This document shows positions 44,511 through 57,390 of a DNA stretch of 64,000 nucleotides, piece by piece; the stretch's first letter is position 1; each line of letters opens with the position of its first letter. The stretch comes from Warburgia ugandensis. Taxonomy: Eukaryota; Streptophyta; Magnoliopsida; Canellales; Canellaceae. A model generated the notes under the pieces. That model did no database searches. It was not told where the DNA came from and worked only from the letters and a program-made list of their open reading frames with translations. A program made the translations under genes and the position numbers. The stretch covers positions 55,197,136-55,261,135 of the forward strand of contig CP141136.1 in assembly GCA_035236585.1 (NCBI GenBank), in the 5' to 3' direction.

Positions 44511-47398
44511 TTCACCATTTGCTCAAAATAGTCAATTGTCTTTGGATAAGCATATGACTATTTTGGACAATTTTTTTTATCATTTTTTCTTAAACTAGTT
44601 AGCTTTCAATCTAATACAGTCAAATACCTCACAAAAAATGTTTTTCAAACACAATTGTTGGCAATTCAACCAATTGCTTGGATCAATCTAGTTGATCCTG
44701 TCCTGAGTGAACTTGTCTTTCTATCTAAAGACAAATGCAAAAGTCTAGGCTACTTTTCCAAAAAGAAAAATTCATTGTGATCTACCTTCATAAGGTAGAT
44801 GACTAGTTCTCAAATTATTCAACTACCCTATATGGGTAGTTGAATGGATTTTAAAATGGTTTTTCCCTCTTTTCCCATTAGTCTTGATTATCACTTTGGT
44901 ATAGCTAACTATTTTAGCTTTTTCAACAAAATGTTGGTATGCAATTGACTGTAACTCAAATATAGTCAAATGTTAAGTGTAAAAACGGGTTAAAATTGCT
45001 TTTTTGGTTTCACTTTTTATTTTTTCAATCATCTTTGTTTTAGATACTCTACAACCCTATATTTCATCTAGATCAAAAACCAACAATTTGGCCATTAAAA
45101 CTTCAAAAATCACCATCTAAGAACCTTCTTAAATCATTTTAACCTTTTTCTGGTTGTCCACTTGATTCAACCAGAAAAATCCAAAAACCCTAAAAAATAG
45201 AAAATGAGATTACAAGGACCTCCAAAGAAGAACAAAAGGCCCACTTAGAAGAAAAAAGTAACCAAGGAACAAGTTATAGAAGAAAAGGAAGTGTGGGAAG
45301 AGTATTGGATCTTAAAGAATGAATAATAAATGGTTAAGTAACCTCCCAATTAGAAGCAAAAGGTGACCTCAAGTAGAAGCATAGGAGATGCCATAAAATA
45401 TTTAAAACAGATAAAGAAGTGGAGTTTGAGCAAGAGCAGATTGAACAAATACTTGAAGGTGGAGGTCAAGAAGTATATATTGAGAAAGACTGGTTTGCTG
45501 TAAAGTCTATAAAAGATGTGTTTATTCAAAAGAGATTCTATAAAAGTTGGGTTTGTCCAAAAAACTTGATCTTCTTTGCATAGAGATGGCTTTAACTTGA
45601 AGAGAAAGTACTTGACCTAGGAAGCAACTCTTCAGAACTTGAAGAAGATTGACATGGAGACTAAGGTGGTCTGCATTTTTCTATTATGGAATGCTCTAGG
45701 GTTGCATCAAATCTATGTTATAGCGATAAGGAACCCACTATAATATATATAGTAATTTGGGCGAGTTTCCTACTAGTAAGTTCTTCACTAGTCCTAATTT
45801 GTATCACACAATAGCAACTTTACTTTTACTTAAATGTTGACTTTCTAATCAAAATTTGAGTTTCCATATTGCACTCAATTTTGCCATTAGATTACCAAGG
45901 GGAGGAAGTGGCTAAAACATGTCGCTCCTACTAGGGATTAATTTGAAAGAGATTCTATAATATAACTGTCATCCACCACCAACTACATTACATGGCCCTA
46001 CCAATTAAAAAATTACAATTTTGTCTTTACATTATTAATTTATTAGCTTTTAAGTCATTTTACAAAATTTCCCTTTCTCATTTTCATATTTACTTACATA
46101 TCTTATATCAAATATGTGGATTACGGTCAATTAGATGCTGAGATACATAAGTTCATGTGAGCTCCATCATTTGTTATTGACATCCTAAATCACTTTCATA
46201 AACACCTTTATCAAATACCATGCATGGATTTCTCAGGTACTCCATGATGGGTCCTACCTAAATATCTTTTCTTATGAGGGTGTGAGTGTCGTATTATCTC
46301 ATACTCTTGATGAGTCCAATATCTATTCCCAAGTATCTATCTCATACTCTTGATAAATCTAATATCTATTCCCAAGTATCTATGTATCACCTAAAATTAG
46401 ATTCTACTTCTTAATACCTCAAGAATAAATAATAGGTCCCACTTTAAGCAATGAACCTATCAAGTATGAGGGTACAAATGGTTATGCCCTATCTAACACA
46501 TTCCTTTATTCACGTCCACTGAATATTCTAACAATGTCCTAAACATGTCCTATGCATAGATACACTCGCCTATGTGCACCTTCATGTATGCCTTGAATCT
46601 TTACTAAGATAAACAAGTATGATCATCTCCAATCTTATTGGTAGCATCTCATTTGGAAAGTATTGTTAAATGTGGATTCCTAGCTCCATTCTCATTAGAG
46701 GATATTTTTAGGTTCACAATAATCTAGAATTTGTTTCTCCTTGTCTTGTGAATCCCCATCATCTTGACATTAAATTCCTACAACCTTCTTATGGTTCTAG
46801 TTGTAATCCCCTGACTAACCAATAAATGCAACATTAGAATATAACAATAAAGTAGCATCCGTTAAATATAATTGGAATACAGATGAATCTTATTCACTAA
46901 GAAAATTTAGAACAACTTAAATATTAGCTTTTAAGAACATGCATTCCCAACACCTACACCAATAGAGTACCTAGTGAGGAATCACAACCAACTAGAAATC
47001 TAGTAAGGATCATGAACAAACTGAGCAAGTAGTTCAGGACTCTAAAAAGAACAAAGAATTGAAATCTAAATGAAAATCTTGATTTTTTCAGATACTTTCT
47101 TACATTTTTCTTGAATTCTTAAATTACATTATTTAAATAAAGAGGGAGTTCTCTCTTGATTAGTCATGCTTAACTCATGTCTTAAGTGTGTGTGTGTGGG
47201 GCAGGGGGGTTGTTGTTGTTAGGGGGAGAGCATCTTTACTAATTATGTTTCTTATTTGTTTCACTTTATTTCATCACTCTTAACCCTTTTTATTGATAAA
47301 AAGGAGGAGATATTTGCTAGGAAAGAAAGAATGTTCATGATATTGTATATTCGTCTAAGTTTTCTTTTCAAGGTTTTGTCATCATAGAAAGAGGAGTT
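44511..47398 (+). other. Outer Copia 3' tract with a decayed extra reading frame
   Basis: Between RNase H and the 3' LTR lie 2.9 kb. At 45200-45800 a decayed coding-like stretch reads basic KKxTKEQ-like segments, then LNLKRKYLT and METKVVCIFLLWNALGLHQIYVI. This resembles the extra 3' frame (the putative plant transposon protein domain) seen in some plant retrotransposons. A short tandem duplication lies at 46290-46385 (ATCTCATACTCTTGAT unit). The polypurine-like AGAAAGAGGAG lies at 47386-47396, just before the LTR. Confidence 0.5.
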
Positions 47399-48878
47399 TG
47401 TTAGCCAAGTCTCTTTGATTTTGATGATAATAAAAAAAACCCTTATATTGTGTTTCTAACTTCTTTTTTGAGTGTGCAAGATCATTAAGAAAAATTATAA
47501 ACAAATTCTTAAATGAGAACAAGTTTCAAACTCACAAGAATTGTAGTAACAAAGTTTTACAAAATCCAATTGACTACCCAAACTACGTAGTTTGTTGCTC
47601 CAAAGGAATAAGTATATGTAATTGTCACTACTTGATTGCATTTTTTAACCAGTCAGCTGCATTTTTGGAGAAGACTTGAGAAGATTCAACCCTTTCTATT
47701 TGGCTGTCCCAAGGAACCAAACAACTACATTCAAAAGCATTCAACTGTTATGGAATCCAACTCACTATATTGGACAACAAAACAATAGAATGTTTACTAG
47801 CAATTTTCTTGAGGGGGAGTCAGTTGTCTTTCTCTCAATAGTCTATGGCTAGAATCAGTCAACTACCTCAGGACCAGTAAGACAAGAACTGAAGTCCATG
47901 TTTTTCTTAGAGGAAGTTAGCTACTTTGGAGATACAATCAACTATATTCTAAAATCAAGTCAATTGCCCAAGGAAAACATCTAATTATTTTGTGGCATAG
48001 CTTGGACAAATTTTAGAGCTTGATGCAATCAAATTGATTGCTTTGGATGAACAGTCAACTTCCAAGATATCAAAATGGCTTGCACATCTCCAGTCAACTT
48101 GTGAGTAGTCTCTAGATTTTTTAAATTCAAATCTTGTATGATGTGGAACTATTAACAACCGGCTACTTTTGAGAAACATTTGACTACTTTAGTAGATAGC
48201 TATACCTTTCCATACAGCTTGTAATTTTAAGATGAAAATCTTGTCTCCCAACAGATCTTCTACATTCTAATGGCCCGCTTTTGAATTCCAATGGATCTAC
48301 TAGCAAGAGAACTATAAATTGAAGACTCTTAGAAGATTTAAATTTTTAGATGGAATATCTATTAGTAAGCGTTCAAGCCTACTACTCAAGTAAGCAACTA
48401 CAAGCTTCCTATTTTAATTATTTCAATCTTTTACATTAGAAACTTTCTTTTTATCTTTTTAGTTGTATATTATTAACTTACATAGAGGTTTCATCTTCAA
48501 AATCATTCTTTTTTGTATTGAGAGATGTATATCTCTCTTATTTTCTTGGAAGGGAATTTCAAGTGTTCGTAAGAAGGAAGTACTTCTACAAGTGCACTAT
48601 TTCTTTGATATTTTGAGATAGTACAATGTTAACCAGTGTGTAAAAGCTTGTAAGCATTTATTGAAACTCAGGATTAGCATTACTTAGAGGGAATGGAAGG
48701 TGTTGAGGTTGGCTGACCAAACCACTACATAGAAAATTTCTTGTTTAGCATCTTTTGTGCCAAAGTTTTTCATTTTTAAAATTTTATCCTTCAAATTAAG
48801 TACTTTATTTCAAAGTTGATAAAATATTTTAAAACTTGATTTGGGCCCAATTCACCCCATCCCACCTTTGGGACCACA
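47399..48878 (+). repeat. 3' LTR of the outer Copia element (1480 bp)
   Basis: It starts TGTTAGCCAAGTCTCTTTG after the purine tract and ends GGGACCACA. The end aligns with the 5' LTR end GAACCACA, and many shared blocks lie between. The two LTRs have diverged visibly, so the insertion is old. Confidence 0.85.
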
Positions 48879-50429
48879 ATATGTAAGATCATCTACAATG
48901 ATGTGGAGTCCAAATTCTTGTAGACAAATGATCTAAATATCCTTGACTAATTGAACTTCTTGCATTCCATGAATTAATCATAACTAATTAGTAAAAACGT
49001 TCTACTGCATTTTTTATTGTAAAAATTTATTAATCAAAGAAGCACCTACGTTCAATATGACTCTACTTACTTTCCTAGACACCTAAACCTAAATTATTAT
49101 AATATAATGCATTTACAATGAAACTAGAAGGAATTCTATTCTAATTCTATGTTTGGATATGGTTTTTTTATTTTCCTTTTTTGGCCTCAAGACTATTACA
49201 ATAGAAATATATAAGTTTTTATACCTATCATGTTTATCTAGATCTCAAGACTATTTTTTCTCTATATATACAATAGGTTTCATTACCATTTTGGAGATGG
49301 TTCCTTGATCACGTTTTTTACCTAACAAAATTGGAGATAAAGAGAAAGACTAGTTCTTGATGGGCATTGATATAGAGAGAAGAAGAGAGAGAGTAGAGCA
49401 AGAGAGAGATCCAATGATGATGACGGTTTTTCTCATCAAATCTTGCTAGAGCAAGAGAGAGAAGAAAAGATTAGAGTGGAAAAAAGAGATGGATAGAGAA
49501 AAACGGAGGCAAGGTGAGATCCAACAAATACACTAGATCTGCCCAGATAAGGCCCAAAAGATAACAATCCTCTTTGAAGAAGAAAGTCAGAGATGGTCTG
49601 CAATTTGACTGAGAGAGAGAGAGCAGGGGTGTGTGGAGAAGGTAAGAAACGTGAAGCCCATGTTTTGCTTTAGTGGAGTAGAAGAAAAGGTGCTCCACCC
49701 TCGCTTTTTCTACTTGTATTTTTTTTTACCTATTTTGGCCAAACTTCTATATTTAAATAAACTGCATTGTGTGCCTCTACACATATTTATTTCTTCTTCT
49801 TACTTATATTATAACAAAAGTCAAATAAGTTGTCTCAAGACATTGACTAAAATCCACTAAGACACGACCTAAATGCTATCTGTTGTTTATCAATATTATT
49901 ACTTTAAGACTCAAAAAACTATTCAGAATCTGGATGCACATCTTCAACAATCGTCAGTCTTTCATATTAGACTTGTATTTTTCCTCATCTATGCCACCTC
50001 CACGATTCTTTGCAAGTCCCCCATGATATGCAATTTAGAGATTTACAAGTCTACCACAAGTGCTTTCAGACTAATAAGCAGTGCCATTCATTCTAACCGA
50101 TTATTAGTTTAACCCTTAAGAAAGATACTACACGTACCTACGATCAAAAGCAAGCTAAATGTATCCTTTATGAGGAGCTTCCTATTTAACATTACGGTTC
50201 TATAAAAGAGCTTGATTAAATTCTTCTACTTCCAATTATCCAGCACTCCTTTTTCCGTGTCCAGGAACTAAAGCCAGTCAGAAAATCAATTAGGTTACTC
50301 ACTGACCTTACACATCCATGATTCCATTCCTCATTTTGATGGACTAAACGAGTTTCCACGAATTCCAAAATTTCCAAGCTAAATAAGCATTCGTTGCAGC
50401 GTAGAGTGACAACTTCCTAATCTCCTCAA
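48879..50429. other. Intergenic, nothing recognised
   Basis: AT-rich sequence with a GA-rich purine patch at 49360-49640 (AGAGAGA runs). Short frames at 49471-49698 and 49633-50112 show no domain. Confidence 0.5.
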
Positions 50430-51121
50430 TAATCTTTAATTTCTACCTAAAATGAAACCATCAGAGTAAATCTGAGAGGTTTAATTTTAACGCATTGTAA
50501 TCTCAGGTGGGTTTTAGATTCTTCAACTTGATCGAGTTTCAGAGTCACTCGGTTGATCACATAACGGACAAGATATATCCATTAGATGGAAGATATGATA
50601 GTCTCTGTCAAGTTGGTAGTCTCTGATGTGTAAGTAACTATAGAGACATCTTGACTCTTGGAATGCAATGAAGTTTCTAAATATTCTTTCAATGCCCAGT
50701 TTGAAATGCCTCATATGATGAGCTAGTAAGTTGTAGCCAGGCCTAATAGAAAACTTGCCATCCTGAGCTGGACCAGTAAGTTCATCCTGTTGCCCTGGAA
50801 AAAGAGAGAGGAAAGAATATCCTCGCGAACTCTCAAATATATCAAGGAACTCAGTTCACCATTCCTTGGACTCCCAATCGATCATATCTGAAAGCTTCGC
50901 TTCTTTATCAATAGTAGATGTATCATCAATAGAAATTTTCAATAGCTTTGGTAACAACTCCAAACCAATTATCCATCCAAACTTTAATAGATTCACCATT
51001 ACCTGCAGACCATATAATTCTGGTGTTAAGAGTATCTCGAGCCAAAAAAATAGCTTTCCCCGCTGATGAGAATGGTGCCTTAATGGTAAGTTCCCACAAG
51101 GATGCTTAACTCTCTGCACGC
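50430..51121 (-). pseudogene. LINE (non-LTR retrotransposon) RT C-terminal remnant
   Basis: On the minus strand near 51030-50960 the frame reads RIIWSAGNGESIKVWMDNWFG. This block follows the RT domain in plant LINEs (GNGxSIxFWxDNW). After a one-base frame change it continues LLPKLLKIS, KEAKLSDMIDWESKEW (to 50859), then broken frames. At 50560-50530 the frame CPLCDQPSDS resembles the terminal zinc-binding RVT domain. No endonuclease or RT core is present, so it is a 3' fragment. Confidence 0.7.
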
Positions 51122-51503
51122 GGAGTTGGTTTCCCTATTTATTGTCAGAAACAGCAGCACTAGTACAATTCACGAACAAGCGTTGCTGTTTCTAACAAAG
51201 ATCATAGAAAGTAACTTCCCCATGCACGAAGTTAACGACATAACATATGTACCTGTGTATATTAACGCATTCGATAGAAAAATGCCAAGTAGAAAGGCAC
51301 GCCATGATGGAATCTGTCAATCAGCCTGCTTGTTACAAGGCTATCCGTCTGCATCTCATTTGGCTTGATGGAATGATCTTGGATCCATGATCCTCGAAGT
51401 CTAGGCATCCGTTTTTCTATCTCTTACAGACAGGTGGTGAAGATTTTTTACGCAAGTCATATCTATGATGTGTTCAAACTTACATATAATGTTCAAACTC
51501 TAC

Positions 51504-51669
51504 CCTTGGCACAATGGTAGAGTTGTCGTCATGTGACCCTGAGGTCATGTGTTCAAGGCATACAAACAGCCTCTTGTAAAATGCAAGGTAAGACTACATA
51601 CCATTGTAGGTCTACCTCTTTCTCAGACCCCACATGCACGGAAACTTCGTGCACCGGGACTTCTCTTTA
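51504..51669 (+). mobile_element. Au-type SINE, copy 2
   Basis: It shows GGCACAATGGTAGAGTTGTC (A-box region), TGACCCTGAGGTCATGTGTT (B-box region), AGCCTCTTGTAAAATGCAAG, and the 3' signature AACTTCGTGCACCGGGACTT followed by CTCTTT. Nearly full length. Confidence 0.9.
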
Positions 51670-54006
51670 CATAATCCCTTGGACTTTCACATAGCGAATA
51701 CCAAACCAGAGCTCGTGATGCACATGAGTATAAAATGTGCAGTTGTAAAATCTTAACCTGTCTCATATGTGGATGAAAGGAATCTCTTCTAAGACATGTC
51801 ATATTTTGGCCTTAAACACGACATAATTTAATACACCAAGTGGAAAACGATTCGTTGGCTTTCCACAGATGCAAAAGCCATTAGGTGACCCTTTGATCAA
51901 TAGAACAGGCACATAAAATCAAAAGTACGTAGAATGCTCAAACGCATTGGTCCAATCCGCTGATGGCAACTTAATCCCCCTCGCACATGCTACTCAATGC
52001 AAAGCACTGCTAGTGGGTGCAATTGGTGCAGGTATACTCTCAACGAGGTTGGAAACATGAGAATTTTGTGATTTGCTTATTTCAGTTTGGTTTAACGTGA
52101 ACTGAAAATTCCGGCTGGGAAAAGAATTAATGATGCAACATTCACCCAAGCTTATTCGTTTTAGAAGTTGTTCAAATTTCTTTCCCATCCATATTTGAAA
52201 TATTCAGAGCAAGTATGAGCATCGTTTCCCACACCAACTCTCATAATAGCCTTCTAAGATTGCCTTTTGAATTACCAAAGAGACAACCAGAAAGAAGTCC
52301 CACTAAATAATTAGATTGCTCGCTAAAATTTGTATGGCTTCGCTGTCTTTGTCCGTTGGACCTTCCATGTCGGCCCCCCGGCTAATGGACTATTCGTTAG
52401 CTTTAGGGCAGTGATAGATGCCCCCTCCTTTTGTCATTGGCCCTAAGAACATGTTAGTTAATGTAGCATCTGGTTTAACAAAAAAATAATAAAGGGTAAG
52501 AACAGCTATTCATGTAGAAGGCACTTCTGAAGATCCTAACCATTTACTATATTACCCTTGACTTAGATGGTCATGCTTTGGAATTCTCATCCACTAGACG
52601 TACCAAACAACTACTTTTGGTTGTAAAATGTACAATCAAAGTTATTTACAACTTAAGAAAACAGTAGCTGGGATCATCAAATGGATGAGGAATATTAGAA
52701 CGTGGCACATCCCAGAGAGGATTAACATTATGAACGGTTTGGATCAGCTCCAGGCCTACCTGAATATATAGACATTTTTCACATTTAGTGAGAGGCTTCC
52801 TAGAAAAAAAAGGGGGCAATATATCGTTGCCCTATCTTTATTACGAGACGCGGAAGGAACTGAAAATAAAAAAAAAGTATGGGGATCAAGTGGAGCAAAG
52901 ATGTTGATGCTCCACTTTTTCACGAATGTTAACCTCTTTAGAAAGATCTAAACTTTTCATCTTATTTGGAATGCTTTAAAAAATCTGGATATCAAATTTC
53001 AAGACCTTCGGATGCTTATAGTCTGTTCTACAAAGCTGAAAATCACAGCTGCTACTGAATTTTAAACTTTTTTCAGAGATCCAAAAGTAGTTAAGATCAA
53101 GCATCGATTTTTCCATGAGTCACAAATGTGGTGTACACCAAACAATATAAATGGCTTAGATCTTATAGATGAAACCACTATTGATATAAAAAAAAAAATG
53201 GAGCTTCAACTTCTTTTCAGCGACAACCCTTAAAGACTCTAACTCAAAAAGTCTTGGAGACAAAGGTGTACTTGTCCATGATTCATTGGATTTCTTGCAT
53301 CTCCCAATTTGACCGCCAGGTACTCGTAAAAATTAGCAAACATATAGAGGGCCCATTCGCTCTTTTTACCCTGCAAAACAAGGTTGTACAAACGTACGAG
53401 CATTGATGTGAAAAAGACTACGATAATTAAGAGGCCACGTGCAGCTCTTTTGCCGTGGCAGACGGCAAAAATGCAAAAAAATCTTTTAAAAATTTCATCA
53501 GGCCAAAATGTTGGAAGACTGAAGCATAGAGACATTTCGTGCATTCATTTTTGTTGCCTCGTAACTTGGTCACTAAAATTATCAAAAGATTAGTTTGCAA
53601 GTTCATATAATTAATTTGTTTTCTGGGAAGACAGTCATCGGCATCGTCAATCTTTGTCCACCATGATAAAGTCTATTATATTGCTCTTGGTTTTACTTAA
53701 TATTTAGATAATCTTAACCCAATCACAAGTTCATTAAATGCACATATGCTCCTCGAGTCACTCTAAATAATTTATTATGTGCTCACCCAGGTCTTCTAAT
53801 ATGTCAATAATAAAGTCGGCACGGGATCTAGGTCCACTAGCTTATCTAATGATGATCCACGTATCCTTCTTTGTACTATCTTACTTTCCATTGGGAAGAT
53901 TATATCATTTCATGACAAAGATAGAACAAAGCATTTGAATGTAAATTCCCCATGATATGTATACTTATACGAGCATTTTATGATGTTTACGCATAAAAGG
54001 CCGTTT
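51670..54006. other. Intergenic, nothing recognised
   Basis: No open frame with a recognisable domain. A short frame at 53239-53544 (minus) has no family signature. Confidence 0.5.
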
Positions 54007-54166
54007 AGGTGCACAAAGTTCCTGCATATGTAGGGTTCAAGGAAGAGACTGACTGTAAGGGTCAATAGTATGTAGCCTTATCTTGTATTTTCCAAGAGGC
54101 TATTTTCATGCCTTAAACCTACGATCTCAAAGTCATGCGACGACAACTTTACCATTACACCAAGAT
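54007..54166 (-). mobile_element. Au-type SINE, copy 3
   Basis: Reverse complement of the Au pattern: GGTGCACAAAGTTCCTGCAT (3' end), GGGTCAATAGTATGTAGCCT, CCAAGAGGCTATTTTCATGC, then the B-box and A-box regions up to ACCATTACACCAAG. Confidence 0.88.
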
Positions 54167-55208
54167 TTCGCTTCACTGGAACTCATCTTGATATGCATGA
54201 AAATCTCATAAAATGGCTAGTGAGCCCAACTATGGTGATTAAATCTCATCAAATGAATTGGGATTCATAAAACAATGCCAACACATGAAGACTAAGGAGA
54301 TTCGTTTGTGATGATTCCAGTCACTTGTAACTATTTAATGTACACCACAAACACCATGTTTCTCTCTTTATCAGGATCATGTTTCATGTAAACCAAAATT
54401 AATAAAGTTAACAAATAAAGCATAATCCTCTTATCACAAACCTTAAAAACTTTTGGCCCCCACGTACTAATTCTTATGGTCACAAAGTTCAGATTCGGGA
54501 ATAAGTAAACAAGGCAAAAGTCATAAGATTCAGTAGACATTTGTAAAAAAAAAAAAAGAGAGGGAGAGAGAGAGAGAGAGAGAAAGTTGGAAAAAGTGGT
54601 TGGAGAAAAAATAGAATATTAAAATGTCAATGTGTTTTTTTTAAATCAATTATTCAGAGTTTTTTTAACTATGCTAGTGATTACCCAAGAAGTCCCATTT
54701 CAAGTACACAGAAATACGACACATTCCCATCAACAATTAATGCTTCGAACTTTCAGTCCGTAATCCTTGAATTCTGGGTCAAAATTTACGATTATTACTT
54801 CTTTCCATTTCTCGTCAATGATTAGTTTCCGTGCTTGCCGTTTAAGTTGCCACCTAATTGCTTGTTGATCAGTTGCTTACTATTTCTCATTCTTCATCCT
54901 CATTCATGACTTTATAATGGCGATGTGACAACGAAAGTTTGTCCCCAAACCCGCGAATTTGCTATCAGGACTTATAAACTTGTAAAGAACATTGCTTTAG
55001 GTTGCCCTTAGACCAAAATCCAAATTAATATCTTGGGGATGTCATCAATCTAACGTGAATCCAATTTAGGTGTTAAACAAAATGCTGGCATTCAAATACC
55101 TCAATTGCATGACATTTTACACAAACTTGTGTGTCAAGATCGTTTAAGACGTCTATTTTGCTAGTGAGACTTGTATTGAGGTAGAATTACTTCATCATTT
55201 TCTAAACA
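54167..55208. other. Intergenic, nothing recognised
   Basis: A GA-rich patch at 54555-54590. No gene seen. Confidence 0.5.
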
Positions 55209-55331
55209 GCAGCACCGGTACACGAAGCTCCTATCTATGCAAGGTCTTGAAAGGGGCGGACTATAAGCGTCTATAGTATGCAGCCTTATCTTACATTGTT
55301 ACAAGAGGCTATTTCCACACTTTGAACCCCT
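55209..55331 (-). mobile_element. Au-type SINE, copy 4 (5' truncated)
   Basis: GCACCGGTACACGAAGCTCC, GGGGCGGACTATAAGCGTCT, CAAGAGGCTATTTCCACACT and TTTGAACCCC match the Au 3' half and the edge of the B-box. The A-box end is missing. Confidence 0.82.
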
Positions 55332-57190
55332 TCTACGTTATCATTTTCTAAAAAACAAAAATAACTTTGTTAGAATGCAACGGAAATGATAAAAACAAAT
55401 GGAAGATCGGGTATTTTGAGAACCAACTCTGTGTGGTAGTATGCAGAAAATCTATAGCATGGTCTATACTTCTGGGGAAATGCTGATCGAAATATGTGGT
55501 GGAGGATTTGCAGTGTTATAAAGCAGTAACATGTAGGCCTGTTCGTTGATGTGAACTCTTTAAGGTCTCTGTGCAATGATGTGAATTACAAGTCTTGGTG
55601 GGCCAATTCCCTTGCATTCCACGGATTCAACAAGAACAAGCCAGAAAGATAAGCACAATCACACATCTCTTTCAGACTTCTTTCTGGCAACAAATACAGA
55701 AACATAGCATAGCTCAATTTGGAAAGCTAGGATAAATATTATCATTCTTGATGGTGATATTAGATTCTTGTTCTGCTCATCACATGAAACACATTAATTT
55801 CTCTGACTCTTTCCTTTTTGAATGATAATATTCTAAAGAGTAAGAGAGTGCCCACATCATTCACTTTTTTCTTTCTGCTCTAAGAGAGAAGTTGTTGTCG
55901 TCGACCATGACAAATTCTGGGCTTTACTGGCCATTAAAAGTGAGTTATCATGCAGCAGTACTTAGCCAACCATCATGCATCGTTTACATTTTTCCTTCTA
56001 ATCTAGCAGTTACGTAGCTGACCACCATCTTAGGGTTCATTAGCAACTAAATTACTACTGGGCAAGCATTTTGGCCATCCAACCATTCATTTGATGGCCC
56101 CTATCTTAAATAGAAACTGTCAGGGGGTCTAGTGGCACGTCTAAGACTCCCATGGGCAAACCCTTTTGACTCTAAAAAAGCCTTTTGGTGCACTGGTGTA
56201 TGGAAGAATCTCTCACTTGGGTGATAAGGTTTAAGGCAGCTCATGGTTATATATCTATCTAACTTAAAAGAAAAAAAAAAAAAAAAGGCCTGTAATAGCT
56301 AAATAATTTTCACAGAGCTAGGATTTGAGAAAAAAACTGGCAGCACAAATATCCAAAACTATTTCTTAGGAACAATCTGGCAACCACATTTTTAGGTGCG
56401 TCTGTGGAACATCCCAGCATTTGCATGAAGCAACTTGCGCGTTCATCTATTTTCCTAAGTCTGTGATAAATAGGAGCTCAAAAAGCATGGTGATTACATA
56501 ATTCTAGCATCTTAAAACTTGTGCTTTGTGAAAAAACCACTATTTTTACGGATCAGTCCCTCTTCAAGTTTCTGAAAATCTTCATAATGTTTTGGAAAGC
56601 GTTGATCTGATTTAATTGTTTTTATTGTATTCTAAAGTATTTCAAAACAGAAAACTGTCTAATAAATAACCAAATCCAGGTTTGCAAAGACGCAACAAAA
56701 GAATGGTTTGAGAAGTTGGTGAAGTCATTTTAAGGTGGCAGGGTTGCAAACTGACATATAACTCAAAAAAATCCCAAAATATGGGATTCTTTTCAGAATA
56801 TCTTCAATTATTGAGCCAATTTTGTAACGTTGTTGTAGACCCTCCGATCATTGAAGCCATATGGGCCCAGCCACAACAAAAAGATTTCAGTCGAGATTTT
56901 TTATTTCCTCATCCAATCCATCCTAAACAATTGATTGTACCTGAAATACCTCGATCTAATAAAGAATCAATCTCTACATAGGATCTAGGTCCATTAAGAT
57001 ATTATCTAGGTATGCCCCACCAAATCAGGAGCCGTGATTACCTCCAAACGAGGGAGCCATGTGATTGACGTACAATAAATTACAGTCGATCTCAGAAGAT
57101 TGGACGATGGTGACAAAGAAGGCGCCTTGGGCCGGAGAGACTGACGTGTTCGACCGTGCTCTCTCACATGTTTGCAACGACGTTCCCGTC
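55332..57190. other. Intergenic, upstream of PEAMT
   Basis: A 66-codon frame at 56781-56981 is open, but I do not recognise it. An A run lies at 56271-56286. No other feature seen. Confidence 0.5.
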
Positions 57191-57197
57191 ACTAACG

Positions 57198-57207
57198 GCC
57201 ACGTGGC
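57198..57207. promoter_or_regulatory. G-box/ABRE-like palindrome upstream of PEAMT
   Basis: GCCACGTGGC holds a perfect CACGTG core, bound by bZIP and bHLH factors in plants. A second half-site GCCACGTTAC lies at 57219-57228. They sit about 330 bases before the start codon, consistent with stress or abscisic-acid control known for PEAMT genes. Confidence 0.55.
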
Positions 57208-57390
57208 AGTGGCAATTGGCCACGTTACGACTCCTGCGGTTCGCGCCTTCTCAGAATTGGCCTGTCCCGGGCTAAAGTAAGATTCGTGAATGTCGGCATC
57301 AAAATGAATTTACCACAAAACAAAAACCAAACCAACAGAGAGAAACAAGAAGAGCTGCGAGAGTTCAGAGAGAGTTCAGAGAGAGAGGGA

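Larger units (their letters stand above)
29187..48878 (+). mobile_element. Outer Ty1/Copia retrotransposon with nested insertions
   Basis: Two related LTRs (29187-30633 and 47399-48878) bracket a PBS matching initiator tRNA-Met (TGGTATTAGAGCA). Inside are gag with a zinc knuckle, a protease remnant, RT and RNase H, all on the + strand. The protease-before-RT order with the YVDD motif fits Copia, and the long 3' tract before the polypurine tract fits the SIRE/Tork side. Integrase is essentially missing. Nested within are a minus-strand Copia (about 31720-39170) and a solo LTR (40352-44219). No matching target duplication was found at the ends (GAAAT versus ATATG), so it is old or its ends are slightly misplaced. 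Confidence 0.87.

Noticed and set aside
56781-56981. 66-codon frame, considered as organelle-derived DNA
   Set aside because: I could not match it to any plastid or mitochondrial gene. Left unassigned.
57065-57280. 71-codon frame upstream of PEAMT
   Set aside because: It spans promoter motifs including the G-box, has no domain and ends before the leader. Likely chance.
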